A DNA stretch of 64,000 nt from Dichetophora obliterata (lineage: Eukaryota; Arthropoda; Insecta; Diptera; Sciomyzidae), in contig OY986438.1 of NCBI GenBank assembly GCA_963920525.1, forward strand, positions 126,176,920 through 126,240,919, read 5' to 3'. Shown here one piece after another: positions 1 through 11,475 of this stretch. The notes beneath the pieces were generated by a model that worked only from the letters and a program-made list of their open reading frames with translations, made no database searches and had not been told where the DNA came from. The first letter of the stretch is position 1. Each line of letters begins with the position of its first letter. The translations under genes were made by a program, and so were the position numbers.

Positions 1-836
1 ACTATTAGGTGCATCGTTCACAACTGTTCTGAACTATTATGGTAGCGATACCTTAGTGAACGACGTTTGTATCTGAATGTGTTTTACTCAAACGTCAGAA
101 AAATTGTAAATTATTTAATTTAGTTATTGTTATTATGCAATTATATAAATAATTTAAGTGCAATTGTTGGCTCCACTAAATTCGGCCAATGTGTGTGACA
201 CAAGCTGTTTATTTTGTTTTCTTTTGTTTAACATTCGATGGTCGCAGCTCGTGAGAAAATAGGTAGCTGCCAAGACTACCTATTAATGATTATATCATAC
301 AAGCAATTAATTCAAAAAATGAAATGACAGCTCATAAAAATCTACAGGTGCGGCACCTGTGTTTCAATTTTTTAAAAGGCTATATCACAATTTTATATGG
401 ATAGAAATAATAATCGTATTTGTAAAAGGATTATTATTTTTGTTTCTGCTTTGTATGTAAAAAAAATCTGGATTATTTTGAAACGAAAGGAACGCAGCGA
501 TAGAAACAGAAAAACTATGAAAAATCTTTATTTATTATGTGTGCCAAAAAAGTTGCAATCCATTACAGGATAAGCGAAATTTTAAAATTTTAATATAGCT
601 ATACAAAAAAGATATTTACGAATAACCAAATATTTGAAAAAAGCCTTCTTTTCAAGCCTATGAACCGAAAAGCTTTCGGACAATAGTTTGATAAGATATG
701 TTTTAGGAGTAGTAATATGTGAAGATTATAAAAAGCGAAGAAAAATATCATTCCACACAGTTTTTACTATGCTTTCTCATTGTGCGACGTGGAAAACAGG
801 GATATATCTGGCTCGTTGGCTGCTTCATCACTGTAG
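1..836. other. no gene seen
   Basis: A+T-rich sequence without a supported reading frame. I see no inverted repeat or recognised element here. The LINE remnant that follows starts abruptly near 837, so its 5' part was lost or never inserted. Confidence 0.5.
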
Positions 837-1508
837 TGTTTTCAAGCCAAAATGATGACAATTAGGGAAGTTGAAACATGGCTCTCGGAAAAGGTCATCT
901 CAAAACGAGAAATATACATTTTCTCGGACAGCCAAGCTGCGATAAAATCGATGGAACAAGCATCCATCAACTCTCAAGTAGTCAAAGAATGCTGTGCTTC
1001 AATAAACGAAATGTCAAACTATTTTAAGATTAGCTTAATATGGGTACCAGGGCATAAGGGCATACGTAGAAATGAAAAAGCAGACGAGCTTGCTCGAAAC
1101 GGTACCTCGGTGACTTCAGTGGTTCAAAACTCACCGAGCATTCCGTTGGCAATTTTTAAACTGCTGTTAAAGAGAACACCACATCTAAATCCAACATAAG
1201 ATGGTCTGAACTCTCAACATGCAGAACAACAAGGCTTATCCGGCCGACTCTAGCCTTAAGCGATCGAGAGCCCTTCTCTCCTGTTAAAACTAGAGGTAGC
1301 CAAGCTAGTGGCCGCTTCCACAGGACACTGCCTAATAGAAAGACATGCCTCTAGACTAGGAGTTATCCCAAATGACTTCTGCAGTAGCTGCAGGGATAAG
1401 AAGGAGGAGGAAGAAACCATCTCATACTTTCTACGTTCCTTTCCGGCATTCGCTAGAAGAAGGCACAAATATCTAGGCAAAAAATTAACCTGTAATATAA
1501 AGTCTTAG
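837..1508 (+). pseudogene. LINE remnant: RNase H domain and C-terminal tail
   Basis: This is the end of a non-LTR retrotransposon polyprotein. The frame at 837-1199 carries the RNase H motifs FSDSQAAIKS, WVPGHKGIRRNEKADELAR and, just upstream, FQAKMMTI. In the family the last motif normally reads QAE, so the second catalytic acid appears changed to Lys. The segment with the first aspartate (TDG) is missing. After a frame break near 1200, the frame 1308-1508 reads TGHCLIERHASRLG, the conserved tail after RNase H. Its downstream zinc-knuckle-like region keeps FCSSC, but the expected His and last Cys read Tyr and Ser (ISYFLRSFP). RNase H would remove the RNA template during reverse transcription; this copy is dead. 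It resembles the LINE at 7.8-9.05 kb in architecture but is clearly a different family. Confidence 0.85.
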
Positions 1509-1584
1509 TTGTCTCAATACCATTTTTGTTCCAGCTACTTAAATATTTTTTTAAACCTTGCGGTTTCAAATTTAAACTTTTCAA

Positions 1585-1765
1585 ATACTAACTTATATTT
1601 AAAACTCTTCTGTACTAGAATTTAAGCCAAAAGAAATATTACAGCATCCATTTCAGCTTTTTGGTTTAAATTTTAGCTTTTTGGTTCCAATTTAAGCCTT
1701 TTTGGCTTAAATTTAATTAAAATTCTGTATTACTTTTTGTTTTTAATATATATACTAAATTCTAG
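1585..1765 (+). repeat. dispersed repeat, copy 1 of 2
   Basis: About 180 bp that recurs at 6930-7125 in the same orientation. Shared blocks include CTTCTGTACTAGAATTTAA, GCATCCATTT followed by AGCTTTTTGGTTTAAATTTT, and TACTAAATTCTAGTA. It has no coding potential. The element it derives from is unknown. Confidence 0.7.
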
Positions 1766-4458
1766 TACATTTAATGCAAATGGTAAAATTTTGTCTTATT
1801 AATTGCCTAAATTCTTGAATAAAGTAAATAAAGCGTGATTTCAAGTATTCCTTACTTCAAGCAAAATAATTGTCGATGCAAATTATTTCAATCTAAACTA
1901 AACTTGATAACTACTCTAAGCTTTAAACTTTTTTGTTCAAGAAAATATGTCTTTGAAGCTCTGAATATATTTAACTACCTTTCAGATACTATGAACAACT
2001 ATTAATTAGTTTGTTAAGCTTTGACTTAAAGTATTACATGAAATAACATCTGTGAAATTACAAGAAATATATTAAATTCATTTCATACTGCTGTGCAAAA
2101 TATTTTCAAAAAGCTCTATTTCCTAAAACCTATCAGCTTCTTTGTTGCTTTTAAGGATGTTTTAATGAGCTTAAAAAAATTAATTTTAAGAACAGTGAAA
2201 GAAATAATTGCCTTAAGAAGTAATATTCTTTTTCGATGTTTTTAAGCTACTTGTAAAATATTCATCAATTTTAATATTAATTTAATATCCCTGCGCTACT
2301 TAAAAGTGTTTTAAAATAAACTATAAATTGATAGACAGTAATCTTACTATTATGATTAGCTCTATATAAAAACTTAAACTTAAAATTATAATAAAATAAT
2401 TACTGCTATCATATTCACTGCACCACTTTACTTTAAATACCTTAAACTTTAAGGTCTAAAGTAACTCAAAATTTTTTAAGCATCTTAAACGCTTCTTAAG
2501 CTCATTGCGAGTGTGTCTTAAAAATATTTTTAATCCGCTTAGTAGGTGCAACCCATTAAAAACAAAAAGTGTTTTGTTATTTTAACCCAATACAGAGTGT
2601 GACATATATAAAGCATTTACTGTTGACAACAACATAAACAAATTTGTAGCAATCATATTTTGTCAAGTGCAACAACAATACTATTTCGTAACGCTGTATC
2701 TTATATCGTGTCTGCTGTGTGGATTTAAGTTTGCTGCATGCAAGTTTTTCGAATTCAACTTCAACTTCAACTGACTTACATTAACGGATATCTTCAGCAG
2801 CTACTGAAGCCAGCTGCCAACAAGGTTTGTTGTTATCTTGTCTTATCAGTTTATTTATATCATCTACCGGCATTTTTTGTAACCAACTGGTTTTTTCTTC
2901 ATTCCTCAATTAATTTGCATTCTTGATTAACCAAAATAATTAAGGTAGCATACTTTGTATTTTTTTTTAATCTTAGCTTTTGACAAAGAATATGAGCTTG
3001 TCACTTTTTATTTAAATAATTATGCTGATTATGTGTTTTAGATCCATTTATTTTGTTGTTTATCGTAATTTTTTGCTAATGTTTGTTATATGATCTGCGT
3101 GCCGTCATTAATGCCGCCAAGATTAGTTGAATTATTTACATAAAAATCAAGTAGCTTAGTAATTGTCACATTATTACGTACCAAAACAAGTTTAATTTTT
3201 CAAATTGAATCATGGTCATTGATTATATTTCAGTTAAAAAAATAACCCTTCCTGTCACGGTTCTTTCAAATATTCCATTTACATATCGTTATAACAATCA
3301 TTGAATCAACTTGTGACATAATAATGATCTCAAAAGTAAAGCGCAGTTCAGATATGTTATTTCATTTGGGAAATACTTTAGCCAATTAGTCATCGAGTCA
3401 TTAGTAATTTCTAAGCTGAAATTTTTTTAAACCGACATTTAACTTGTGGGTCAGTGCATTAAAATTGTAAGAATAAATTATTATTTTTTTCTTAATACAT
3501 ATTTAAAAACAAAAATTATTCAGCTTTATGTATAAAGAATACTGGTAAAAAAAATCACTTTTGATAAATCTTTATTTTGTTGATATTGTCATTCACAAAA
3601 AAATGGTATTTCTAATTGGTGCACTGTGGAGTTTTAGACCCAAAAAAGCGGACATTAGCTTTTCATGTTTGTTTTTTAATATCGTTTAAACGGCTTAATG
3701 CAAAAATCAGATCAAAAATACTGAAAACTGTGTATAGTTGACATTCTAAGAAATATTTTAAATGTATAAAGATTAGCACAAAAAAATTTTGAAAACTGTT
3801 TTATTTGAAAAATTCTGGCAAAAACTGGCTTTTTTTTATTTTATTATAATTTGAGTCTAAACGGCTGAATCACAAATTGAAAATTAAAAAGGTCTTTTAA
3901 AATTTAAAATTTTTTGTTTAAAAAACCAGGAATTGTGAAGATCCACATACATCCTAGCAGTTTTGTGAGCATATTCCTTGAATTTTTTGATATGAATACT
4001 AGTGGCGACTATGAATGGAACACTAGTTATTGCCTCCAATATTGTCTTAAGTCTTTTGATAAATTCTGCAATATACCAGTGATTTAATAGTTTCTGGGTC
4101 CGTAAAAAATTATTTTGATGTGTTACCACCATTGGTGCTGCCATACCCTGGTTTTGGAACAACAGCAAGTTGACCCATCTCATCTTTAAACCTTGTTGTG
4201 CTCTATTTCACTTTTATTTAAATGTTTGCTTTTAAATAAAGCAACCCGAAACCCAAAGACCGATTCAGAGATAATTTGTTGCCATCGCCTTTGCACTTAA
4301 ATTCATCGCACAATTTACCTTCCAAAATCTATAGCCTGTTATAGATTGTTGTAGCAGGAACTTCCTTAACTGTTTGAAATAAATGCGGTCTTGAAAATAC
4401 TTTTACCATTTTTCTTGTTTGAAACTTTATACAATTAGAATAATGTGGCTATTTATAA
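1766..4458. other. no gene seen
   Basis: Mostly A+T-rich with oligo-A and oligo-T tracts. A TATA-like ACATATATAAAG lies near 2601 and is followed by ordinary non-coding sequence with (TTCAAC)-like repeats near 2755. No conserved reading frame follows, so I do not call a promoter. The short frames near 2738 and 3884 show no recognisable domain. Confidence 0.4.
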
Positions 4459-6076
4459 GGGTGTCCCAAAAAAAATATATTTTTTTAATTTTGACAGATG
4501 TCCGCGGCTTTAATAATTCTACTTGACCTTAAAAGCACGCTCTGTGAAGTGTATCTCAATTGGTAGAGGTTTAGAGGTCGCTAAGTCATTTTCTAATTTT
4601 CCCATACGATTTGTATGGGGAAAAATCAATTTTGCTGGTAAATTGAATTTAGAGTCGCAATCTTTTAAGCAAAATGGTTTAAAAAACACGTGTTCTTTCA
4701 AATTTTGTCTATTATGACATATCCAAATTTCATTTTTATCGTATTATTATTTGGTGGTTGCTCAAAAAGATTAAAAAATAAAAATATAAATACAAAAAAA
4801 CTACTTGTTGTAACTTTTAATCCAAAAACATATAACAACCCTATGAATTTTTTCTTCATTGTGCATTTCTACTTTCATTATCTTAAATTTAACGCATTAA
4901 TGACTAATGGGTATTTAAATACCCATAAAACAGTGTTTACGGAAAAGGCCATATCTCGAAAGTGGTAGAAGATATCAAAATAATTTTTTTTTTTTTTAAA
5001 GATCAAAGAACCAAGGCATGCGCCTTATACAAACAAGGTTTGGTCTTTGGCCTGAAAGGAAAGAATAGATTATTTAGAGGAAATGGTTGAAACCATACGT
5101 GAATTATTGATTAGGCGAAAACAACCGTGCAAGACAATTTGAATTGCTTTTAACCGAGGCTAGTGTTATGCCTTAACCTCGGTAAGCATTTTCAGGCCTT
5201 AGTTGTTCCTGTCCATTAATTCCACATTTTCCACATTTTCCACATTTTTTAAAACATTTTTTTTGAAACTATTTATTGTATTTACAATGTGAAACGAAAT
5301 TCATACCATTAGATGTTCCTTTTCGAGATCGAAGATGTGTGATTTTCAAAAATGACAAAATCTATATATAAAGCTTTGTAGAAAATTAGAAAATGGAAAG
5401 ATCGAGGGAAAAATTCGTCGTTAGTTTGCCTCTAGTATCCTCTATTTATCAGGTGTTCATTATGACAAAAGAATGTTGCCATATATACAAATTTTTATTA
5501 ACACCAAGAACCCGGATTAGCCGATTGGGTATTTAAATACCCAATGCATATCTCAAATACGGTGACAGTTACAAGCCTGAAATTTTGCAAAGCAACTTCT
5601 ATGGCCTATATAAGCTTCCTGATAAATTTTGAAAAAAAATCGTACGGCGGAATCTATGAGCAGTCTTTAATGGGTTAAGACCAATAACAAAAATGAAAAT
5701 GGAGTACTATAAGAGATATTGATTTTTAATGAAATAACTCTAAGTAAAAGTATTCATTTATATAGGTAGCTCTAAGAAGTGAGCGACAGACCACCAAATA
5801 ATAATCAGATGAAAAGGAAATTTGGATATGTCATAACAGACAAAGTTTTAGGGGAAAACGTTTTTTTTCAACCATTTCGCTTAAAAAATGACTCTAAATA
5901 CAATTTACCAGCAAAACGGATTTTCCCCCATACAAATCGTATGGGAAAATTAGAAAATGAATTCGCGACCTCTAAGCTTTTACCAATTGAGATGCACTTC
6001 ACAAAGTGTATTTCTAAGGTCAAATGGAAGTGGAAAAGCCGTGGACATTAAACGCGATTTTTTTTTTGGGACACCC
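4459..6076. mobile_element. long-TIR DNA element, about 1.6 kb
   Basis: The element starts GGGTGTCCCAAAAAAAA and ends with the complement, TTTTTTTTGGGACACCC. The arms (about 4459-4763 and 5781-6076) are inverted copies roughly 300 bp long. Both contain the block CCATACGATTTGTATGGG or its complement and TTTGGATATGTCATAA or its complement. The middle holds no conserved transposase frame, so this is probably a non-autonomous derivative. The perfect 16-bp palindrome GGGTATTTAAATACCC occurs at 4909-4924 and again at 5527-5542. I could not establish a clean target-site duplication. The superfamily is unassigned. Confidence 0.8.
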
Positions 6077-6180
6077 TACTATTTATATTATTTTTTGTAC
6101 CTTTTAACCTTTCTTCTTTTAAAACTATTACTGCTTTTTATTATTATTTTTTTACCAATTTTTAATATTTGCAAAACTAA

Positions 6181-6404
6181 GGCCCCTATTATGTATTACA
6201 ACTCAACTTAAGTTGACTAGATTCAACTAATTTTTTTTTCTCATAATTTATTACATACATTCCAGTTGAACTATGTTGTTTGAAAATTCTTAAAAGATTA
6301 AGGCAAACTACATGGTTCAACTAAAATAAATGTAATACGTTATATGAAAAAAAATTAGTTGAATCTAGTCAACTTAAGTTGAGTTATTTTACATAATAGG
6401 GGCA
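6181..6404. mobile_element. palindromic MITE with TAA flanks
   Basis: The two halves are inverted copies. The left arm reads GCCCCTATTATGTA then AACTCAACTTAAGTTGACTA and GATTCAACTAATTTTTTTTT; the right arm is the complement. TAA flanks both ends (6178-6180 and 6405-6407), consistent with the 3-bp TWA target of PIF/Harbinger elements. The centre is non-coding. Assignment to that superfamily is inference from the flank size. Confidence 0.8.
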
Positions 6405-6929
6405 TAATACACGGAACTTGGACTAAGGGCAACACTAACAAAAAATTAGCTTTTAATCCGCAAAAAATTTAAAAAAGCAATATAAATTCATTTTAAATTA
6501 AAAAAATTACTCTGACCATTTCTTGATTTAAACACACTTACTCTGATGTGTTGGCCCCCACACCTTACCCACTCGTCCAACTCAGTTGTTAACAAAGCTT
6601 CGCTTATTTTGCATAATTCCGAATGCAAGTAAGCTTTCAGGAACGTTGGTTCGAGACCGAGACCCAGCTAAATTAAACTAATGTAGGGATTAAAAATAGT
6701 AATTTTTGTATTGAAAATTCCTTTAAACCAAAGTTTGCATAAAAAAGTAGTCCAACATTTTTAACCGTGTACCCGTTTTTTAAAACCGTTTTTCTTCAAA
6801 CTGTTTTTTTCCTTTCATTTCGAATTTTTTATAACTTCAGTGTAAGCTACACGGTAAAAAATCTCGGTCAAATTTTATTCCTCCTAAGATATTACTGCAT
6901 TTATTTTAAAACTTAAGGTTTTCAAATAC
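6405..6929. other. no gene seen
   Basis: Non-coding A+T-rich sequence between the MITE and the second copy of the 1.6-kb dispersed repeat. No motif was recognised. Confidence 0.4.
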
Positions 6930-7140
6930 TAGCTATTTCATATTTAAAAATCTTCTGTACTAGAATTTAAACTAAAGGAAATATTAAAGCATCCATTTTA
7001 GCTTTTTGGTTTAAATTTTAGCTTTTTGATTTTAATTTCAGCCGTTTTGGTTTAAATTTAAGTACAATTCTGCATTACTTTTTTTTAATACAATTTATAC
7101 TAAATTCTAGTATTTTACTATTCTAGTATTCTAGTATTTG
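6930..7140 (+). repeat. dispersed repeat, copy 2 of 2
   Basis: Direct-orientation copy of the segment at 1585-1765. It diverges at scattered positions and ends in a short TTCTAGTAT repeat (three close copies near 7105-7138). Confidence 0.7.
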
Positions 7141-7495
7141 CATTAAAACCCGTAAAAAGGTAGCCTTTAGTAGAATTCCCAAATGCGCTAACGACGATTT
7201 TCGATATCGTTAGTTAGCGAAAACTGTTATTTACTATGAACGTGGCTCGCACAATGACCGATAACGACAACTATTATTATCGTTACATTTTTGGGAATTC
7301 AACTACTGGCAATGCTTCGACTCAATATTAGGCGACTCTGTTTATACGTTTGTTTATTGCGCTTGTTATGTATATTGCAATAGTCGGTGGTTTATAAACT
7401 GGAGACTTGAGTTTATAAACTGAATGTCGTGCGTTCGAATCACGCGGTGGTTGTTATTTTTCTTGCGATATTATATTAAAAAATATATTTATAAT
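7141..7495. other. non-coding, with a tRNA-like B-box
   Basis: CGTGCGTTCGAATCACG near 7427-7443 resembles a tRNA T-arm (B-box GTTCGAATC). No acceptor stem or A-box could be folded around it, so it is at most a pseudo-tRNA or SINE scrap. TTTATAAACT occurs twice just upstream. Confidence 0.25.
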
Positions 7496-9284
7496 ATGAA
7501 TTAAATTGCGAGCTTTAGATCAAGTTAGTTTTTAAGAAGGCAACAACAACAACAACAACAACAACTCTGTATAGAGTTTAATTTCTTTGGTGTATTTCGA
7601 AACAAACTGTCGAACACCAATGAATATTGTAATAAATGAAGAAGCAACTAGAACAGATAGAACCAAGGCAACCTTGGTAGAGTTGATGGCGGTGATCTAT
7701 AAATAGTCTACTGCTTTAAAATGTCATATGATTAGTCATATGATTAGCCATATAATAAGTTGGGGATTTGCCGAAGCAGACCACAGTGGGTCCCTTTTCG
7801 TCCCCCATTGGACAAAGCGTACTACTGCTCGGAGTACTCGTACGTGAGCATGCTCCTTGTGTAAGCATCCTTTGTCACCTCAAGCATATCCTTATAGGTT
7901 AGTTGACCAATCTCGGCTTCGCCAATTAATGGGCGTCCCAGAGTGGTCAATCTTATGCTTGCCAGCGCTGGACACTGGCACAGAATGTGTGCTGCTGTTT
8001 CCGGCTCCTCTAGGCATAACCTACACCCATCGTCCTCGGTCAGAGTACCACCATCTTCCCGAGATGGTACATGAAGGGACCGTGTCCTGTGACCAGTGCA
8101 GTAAGCCAGATTAAAGTCCTTCGATTGTATCGGATAACTTTTGCTGCCTCACTACGAGACCACTTCACGGCCGCCTTTGATTGCCTGCAATTAACAGCTT
8201 CTTCCCACCTTGTACTGTGTTCCGAGTCCGTCCATTGTTTAATAAGGCCTGCCACCATATTGTCGCCTATGGCGATACGTGGTTCTGGTCCACAGAATTC
8301 TTCTGCTGATCCTGCTCTTGCTAAAGAATCAGCTTCTTCATTCTGTTCTATGCCAGAGTGTCCTCTCACCCACATAAGTGTGAGCTCATTCGTCTGGGCG
8401 CACCTATTGAGTTTTGTAAGACATTCTATGGCCAACCTGGAAGTGATGTCTGTCCGTTGCATACACCTAATCACAGACTGATTGTCGAGAGCGATGAAAA
8501 TTTTCTTGCCACTGGTCCGGCCATCTATCAGGTGGTCCAGCGCATGCACTACGCCAAGCATTTCTGCCTGGTATACAGACACAAGCCTCCCCAACCTCAG
8601 TACACAGGATAGGCTTAACTCTTTTGAGTACACGCCTGCCCCGGCCCGGCCATTCATCAGAGAGCCGTCTGTGAATATACTGATATCGCTACCAGCGATT
8701 TCTTCACAAACGGCTCCATCCGTTATAAGAGATTTATAACATTTTTCTGTTATTTTTACTCTCTGTCTTCCGTCCATAGGCATAAACGCCTCCCTGACAT
8801 CTCTCTGTACAATATCAAGGATGCGAATATGACCATGCAGGGCCGTTGCCCCATGCCACGTAGCATTTCGCAACATCCTGAGGGCTGACAGCGCCGCTGT
8901 TTTCTTTATTTCTAAATCCAACGGCAGCATACCTAACAGAACCTCCATTGCGCTTGTTGGAGTGGTGCGTATTGCACCTGTTATTCCAACACACGCCAGC
9001 CGTTGGACTCTGTCCAGTCTCTTCTTAATGGTTTTCTGGCTGACTTTTGTATGAATGGATGATTGAATGGATGAATGAATGGATTCCTAATCTGTGAAGT
9101 AATATACTAATTTAAACAGTTAGTTGATCACAGCTTAATCACTCAAAGACTACTGAATAGGAAAATGTAGCGATTTCCGAAATAGACTGTCTGGTCAGCT
9201 AAGTGATTGACTCTATACAGAGTTGTTGTTGTTGTTGTTGCCTTCTTAAAAACTTACTTGATCTAAAGCTCGCAATTTAATTCA
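7496..9284. mobile_element. segment bounded by ~75-bp inverted repeats, holding a LINE 3' half
   Basis: The left arm (7496-7574) and right arm (9210-9284) are inverted copies. From the outside inwards each reads ATGAATTAAATTGCGAGC, TTTAGATCAAGT, TTTTTAAGAAGG, a CAA run (8 units left, 6 right), then CTCTGTATAGAGT. A third, single arm lies at about 54241-54360. Between the arms is the minus-strand LINE coding region. The left arm lies just past the 3' end of that LINE, so it may be the LINE tail. The inverted right arm would then need a second, oppositely oriented copy or a rearrangement. Confidence 0.75.
7800..9051 (-). pseudogene. LINE remnant: RT-RNase H linker, RNase H, zinc knuckle
   Basis: This is the C-terminal part of a non-LTR retrotransposon polyprotein. 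The frame is open from about 9051 (KRLDRVQRLACVGITGAI) through the Met at 8948 to 8040. RNase H is complete with all four acids: IFTDGS, YQAEML, ALDNQS and NEEADSLAR. A frame break near 8065 then leads to CRLCLEEPETAAHILCQCP, an intact C-x2-C-x8-H-x4-C zinc knuckle, in another frame. The endonuclease and most of the reverse transcriptase are absent, so the copy is 5'-truncated. The upstream edge abuts a GAATGGAT-type microsatellite near 9050-9085. It is better preserved than the RNase H relic at 0.8-1.5 kb. Exact clade unassigned (I, R1 or a related RNase-H clade). Confidence 0.88.
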
Positions 9285-10200
9285 TTTAATAATTTAATAG
9301 ATCATAAAATTAATTAACTAACAGAAAATATTTATAAAATAAGACATAAATTTTTAACCTGCTTAATTTATTACTTAAATAATTAATTAGTAAAATCAGT
9401 TAATTGTTAAGTGTTCATTTATAAAAGAGTTAATTGAATTTTATAGTAATATTTTTATCAACTTTCCCTATACCGTAGAGTTTCCCTATACTAAAAACAA
9501 TTTGAAGACTTTTGTAATAAAATCGAAACAAATAATTTAAGATGAAGCGTTCTAATCTTCAAGTTTTGCTCAATATTTAATTATAATGTAAAAATTGTCA
9601 AGCACTATGCAAAAGTCGCTGTCTATCGACCCTAACAGCGAAAATTACGCTTACATGCAAAAAAATCAATTTTTATTAAATTAAAAATGTTTTAAGCTGT
9701 GGAACTCAGCACCTTCTCAACCTTTATACAAAAATCCCGATTACACTTTGACCAAATTTTGGGCACCAATAACGATAGACCGGGCCTTAAGCATAAAACC
9801 TATCGATTTTTTACATTAAAATACATTTTTGAGCTAAAATTTAGGATATAACCTTTTCATCTTCTATTATTTCTTTTTTTAATAAAAAAAAATTATTTTC
9901 TGGAACTGAGAATTTAACTTCTAGATCATTTAGCGGTATGAGGATGGTAGATACCCATTTTGATGACATCGACATCGGCTATCACATATTCAAAATCTAG
10001 TATGGAATATTTTGTTTTGGGACAAGTTTTAGGGTGTAGAATTATAACTTTGATACCAAAGTCGCGATTTTTTGCACTTCGGCCTAAATGTCGATACCAA
10101 AGACGATTGACCGGGACTTAAGCACAGCGCTAATCGACTTTCCACATTAAAATAAATTAGCATAAATATAAATACAAATAAATATACATACATAAAGTAA
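9285..10200. repeat. non-coding, with a diverged internal duplication
   Basis: The segment near 9739-9827 is repeated at about 10066-10153. Shared words include GACCGGG-CTTAAGCA, a following ATCGA-TTT and ACATTAAAATA. No coding sequence is evident in the rest. Confidence 0.4.
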
Positions 10201-10319
10201 AGGATGTTTTTTTAGCTGCATAATAAGTTTCGATGGTTGTTGTCTATGGTTTGGCAGTTAAGAATGCAAAACTGTGCTGACATTTCTATTCAGTAAAATT
10301 TGGCAATTCATCATAAATC

Positions 10320-11010
10320 ATTTAACGCCAGAACAACGCTTCGAAATTGCGGAAATTTTATTTTAAAAAAATAAATCTGTTCGCGAAGTTCCTAGAGCAC
10401 TTCGTCCATTTTACGGTCAACATAAACACTAACATTTCTGGTTAAATGGCTTCGTCAATAATCAAAATTGCTATATATAAAGCGAAGACAATCGTCAAGT
10501 CATTAACGAATCACCATTACATCCATTAAAATTGACTGTTTGGTGCGGTTTACACGGTGGTGACATTATAAGTCCTTATTTCTTTCGAAATGAGGAAAGA
10601 GCTGCCATTATGGTGAATGGCGAGCGCTATCAAGCCTTGATGACTGAATTTTTGTCTCCAAAAATTAATCAGCTGAACATTGATGACATTTAGTTCATTC
10701 AATTTTTTGCAAAATCAATTCGGTGACAACTTTATTTCCAGCAGTGGTCCTGTTAACTGGCCCCCTCGTTCCTGCGACTTAACGCCACTCGATTACTTTT
10801 TATGGGGTTACGTTAAGTCATTGACTTATGCCGACAAACCAGCCACTCTTAAAGCATTGGACGCCAATATTCGAGTCACGCTGGTAGCGACACTTTGACG
10901 CCATACGGCCATGTCTATTGGAAAAAGTAGTGAAAAACTGGACTGATCGAATGATCCACGTAACTTGTAGTCGCGGCGGACATATTCCAGAAATCATATT
11001 TAAAAAATAA
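10320..11010 (+). pseudogene. mariner-like transposase relic, copy A
   Basis: Three mariner-like copies of one lineage lie in this window. Here the N-terminus is visible at 10327-10430 (PEQRFEIAEILF, then REVPRALRPFYGQH), typical of the helix-turn-helix region. The core is at 10515-10690 (LTVWCGLHGGDIISPYFF, VNGERYQALMTEF). The frame resumes near 10700-10895 with NWPPRSCDLTPLDYFLWGYV, which holds the third catalytic Asp. The last part (VVKNWTDRMI, SRGGHIPEIIFKK) is in another frame, stopping at 11010. The WFQQDGATCH block with the second Asp is missing: DDI joins a stop and then LQNQFGD. The region carrying the first Asp (between 10430 and 10515) is also missing. Dead copy; terminal repeats were not found. 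Confidence 0.85.
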
Positions 11011-11201
11011 ATGCCATGAAATTATCTACCAGATTATAATAATAAAAAATTCATTCCAACAATATTTAACTTTGAACAAAAATGCGGGGTTTTTCCAAGC
11101 CGTAGATATGAAGGATGTTTTATACAATAGCAATGTGGAGAAAAAGTGAAAGATTTTGCAAATAATTGCGATTTTTTCGTAAATCATATATGAATAACTT
11201 A

Positions 11202-11472
11202 CAGCCCTATTCTGGAAACTTGATAATAGTCAACCAGTATTTTTATTATTTGTTTGTGTTTGTTGTAATTTTTTATTTCAAAACAAAAATTTAAGCTCAA
11301 AAAACAACATTTTTTAATGAAATTGTCAATATCTGAAAAGCAGTTGACAATTTTTATCAACATTTATTATTTTTAAGCTTCAAATTTTGTTTTGAAATAA
11401 AAAAATTACAACAAACACAAACAAATAATAAAAATACTGGTTGACTATTATCAAGTTTCCAGAATAGGGCTG
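11202..11472. mobile_element. palindromic MITE with TTA duplication
   Basis: Both ends start CAGCCCTATTCTGGAAACTT (right end as complement), and the arms run about 100 bp inwards through GATAATAGTCAACCAGTA and a shared ACAAACACAAACAAATAATA stretch (or complement). TTA sits directly outside each end (11199-11201 and 11473-11475). A 3-bp TTA duplication is characteristic of PIF/Harbinger elements, so this is probably a Harbinger-type MITE. No coding sequence. Confidence 0.88.
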
Positions 11473-11475
11473 TTA

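Noticed and set aside
2590..2930. Promoter and short gene after the TATA-like ACATATATAAAG
   Set aside because: The following frame has no domain and no supporting splice or codon signal; TATA-like words are common in A+T-rich DNA.
7380..7450. tRNA gene around GTTCGAATC
   Set aside because: Only a T-arm-like word is present; no A-box, anticodon arm or acceptor stem could be assembled.
8071..8739. Three overlapping plus-strand frames
   Set aside because: They lie antisense to the well-supported RNase H frame and show no domain.
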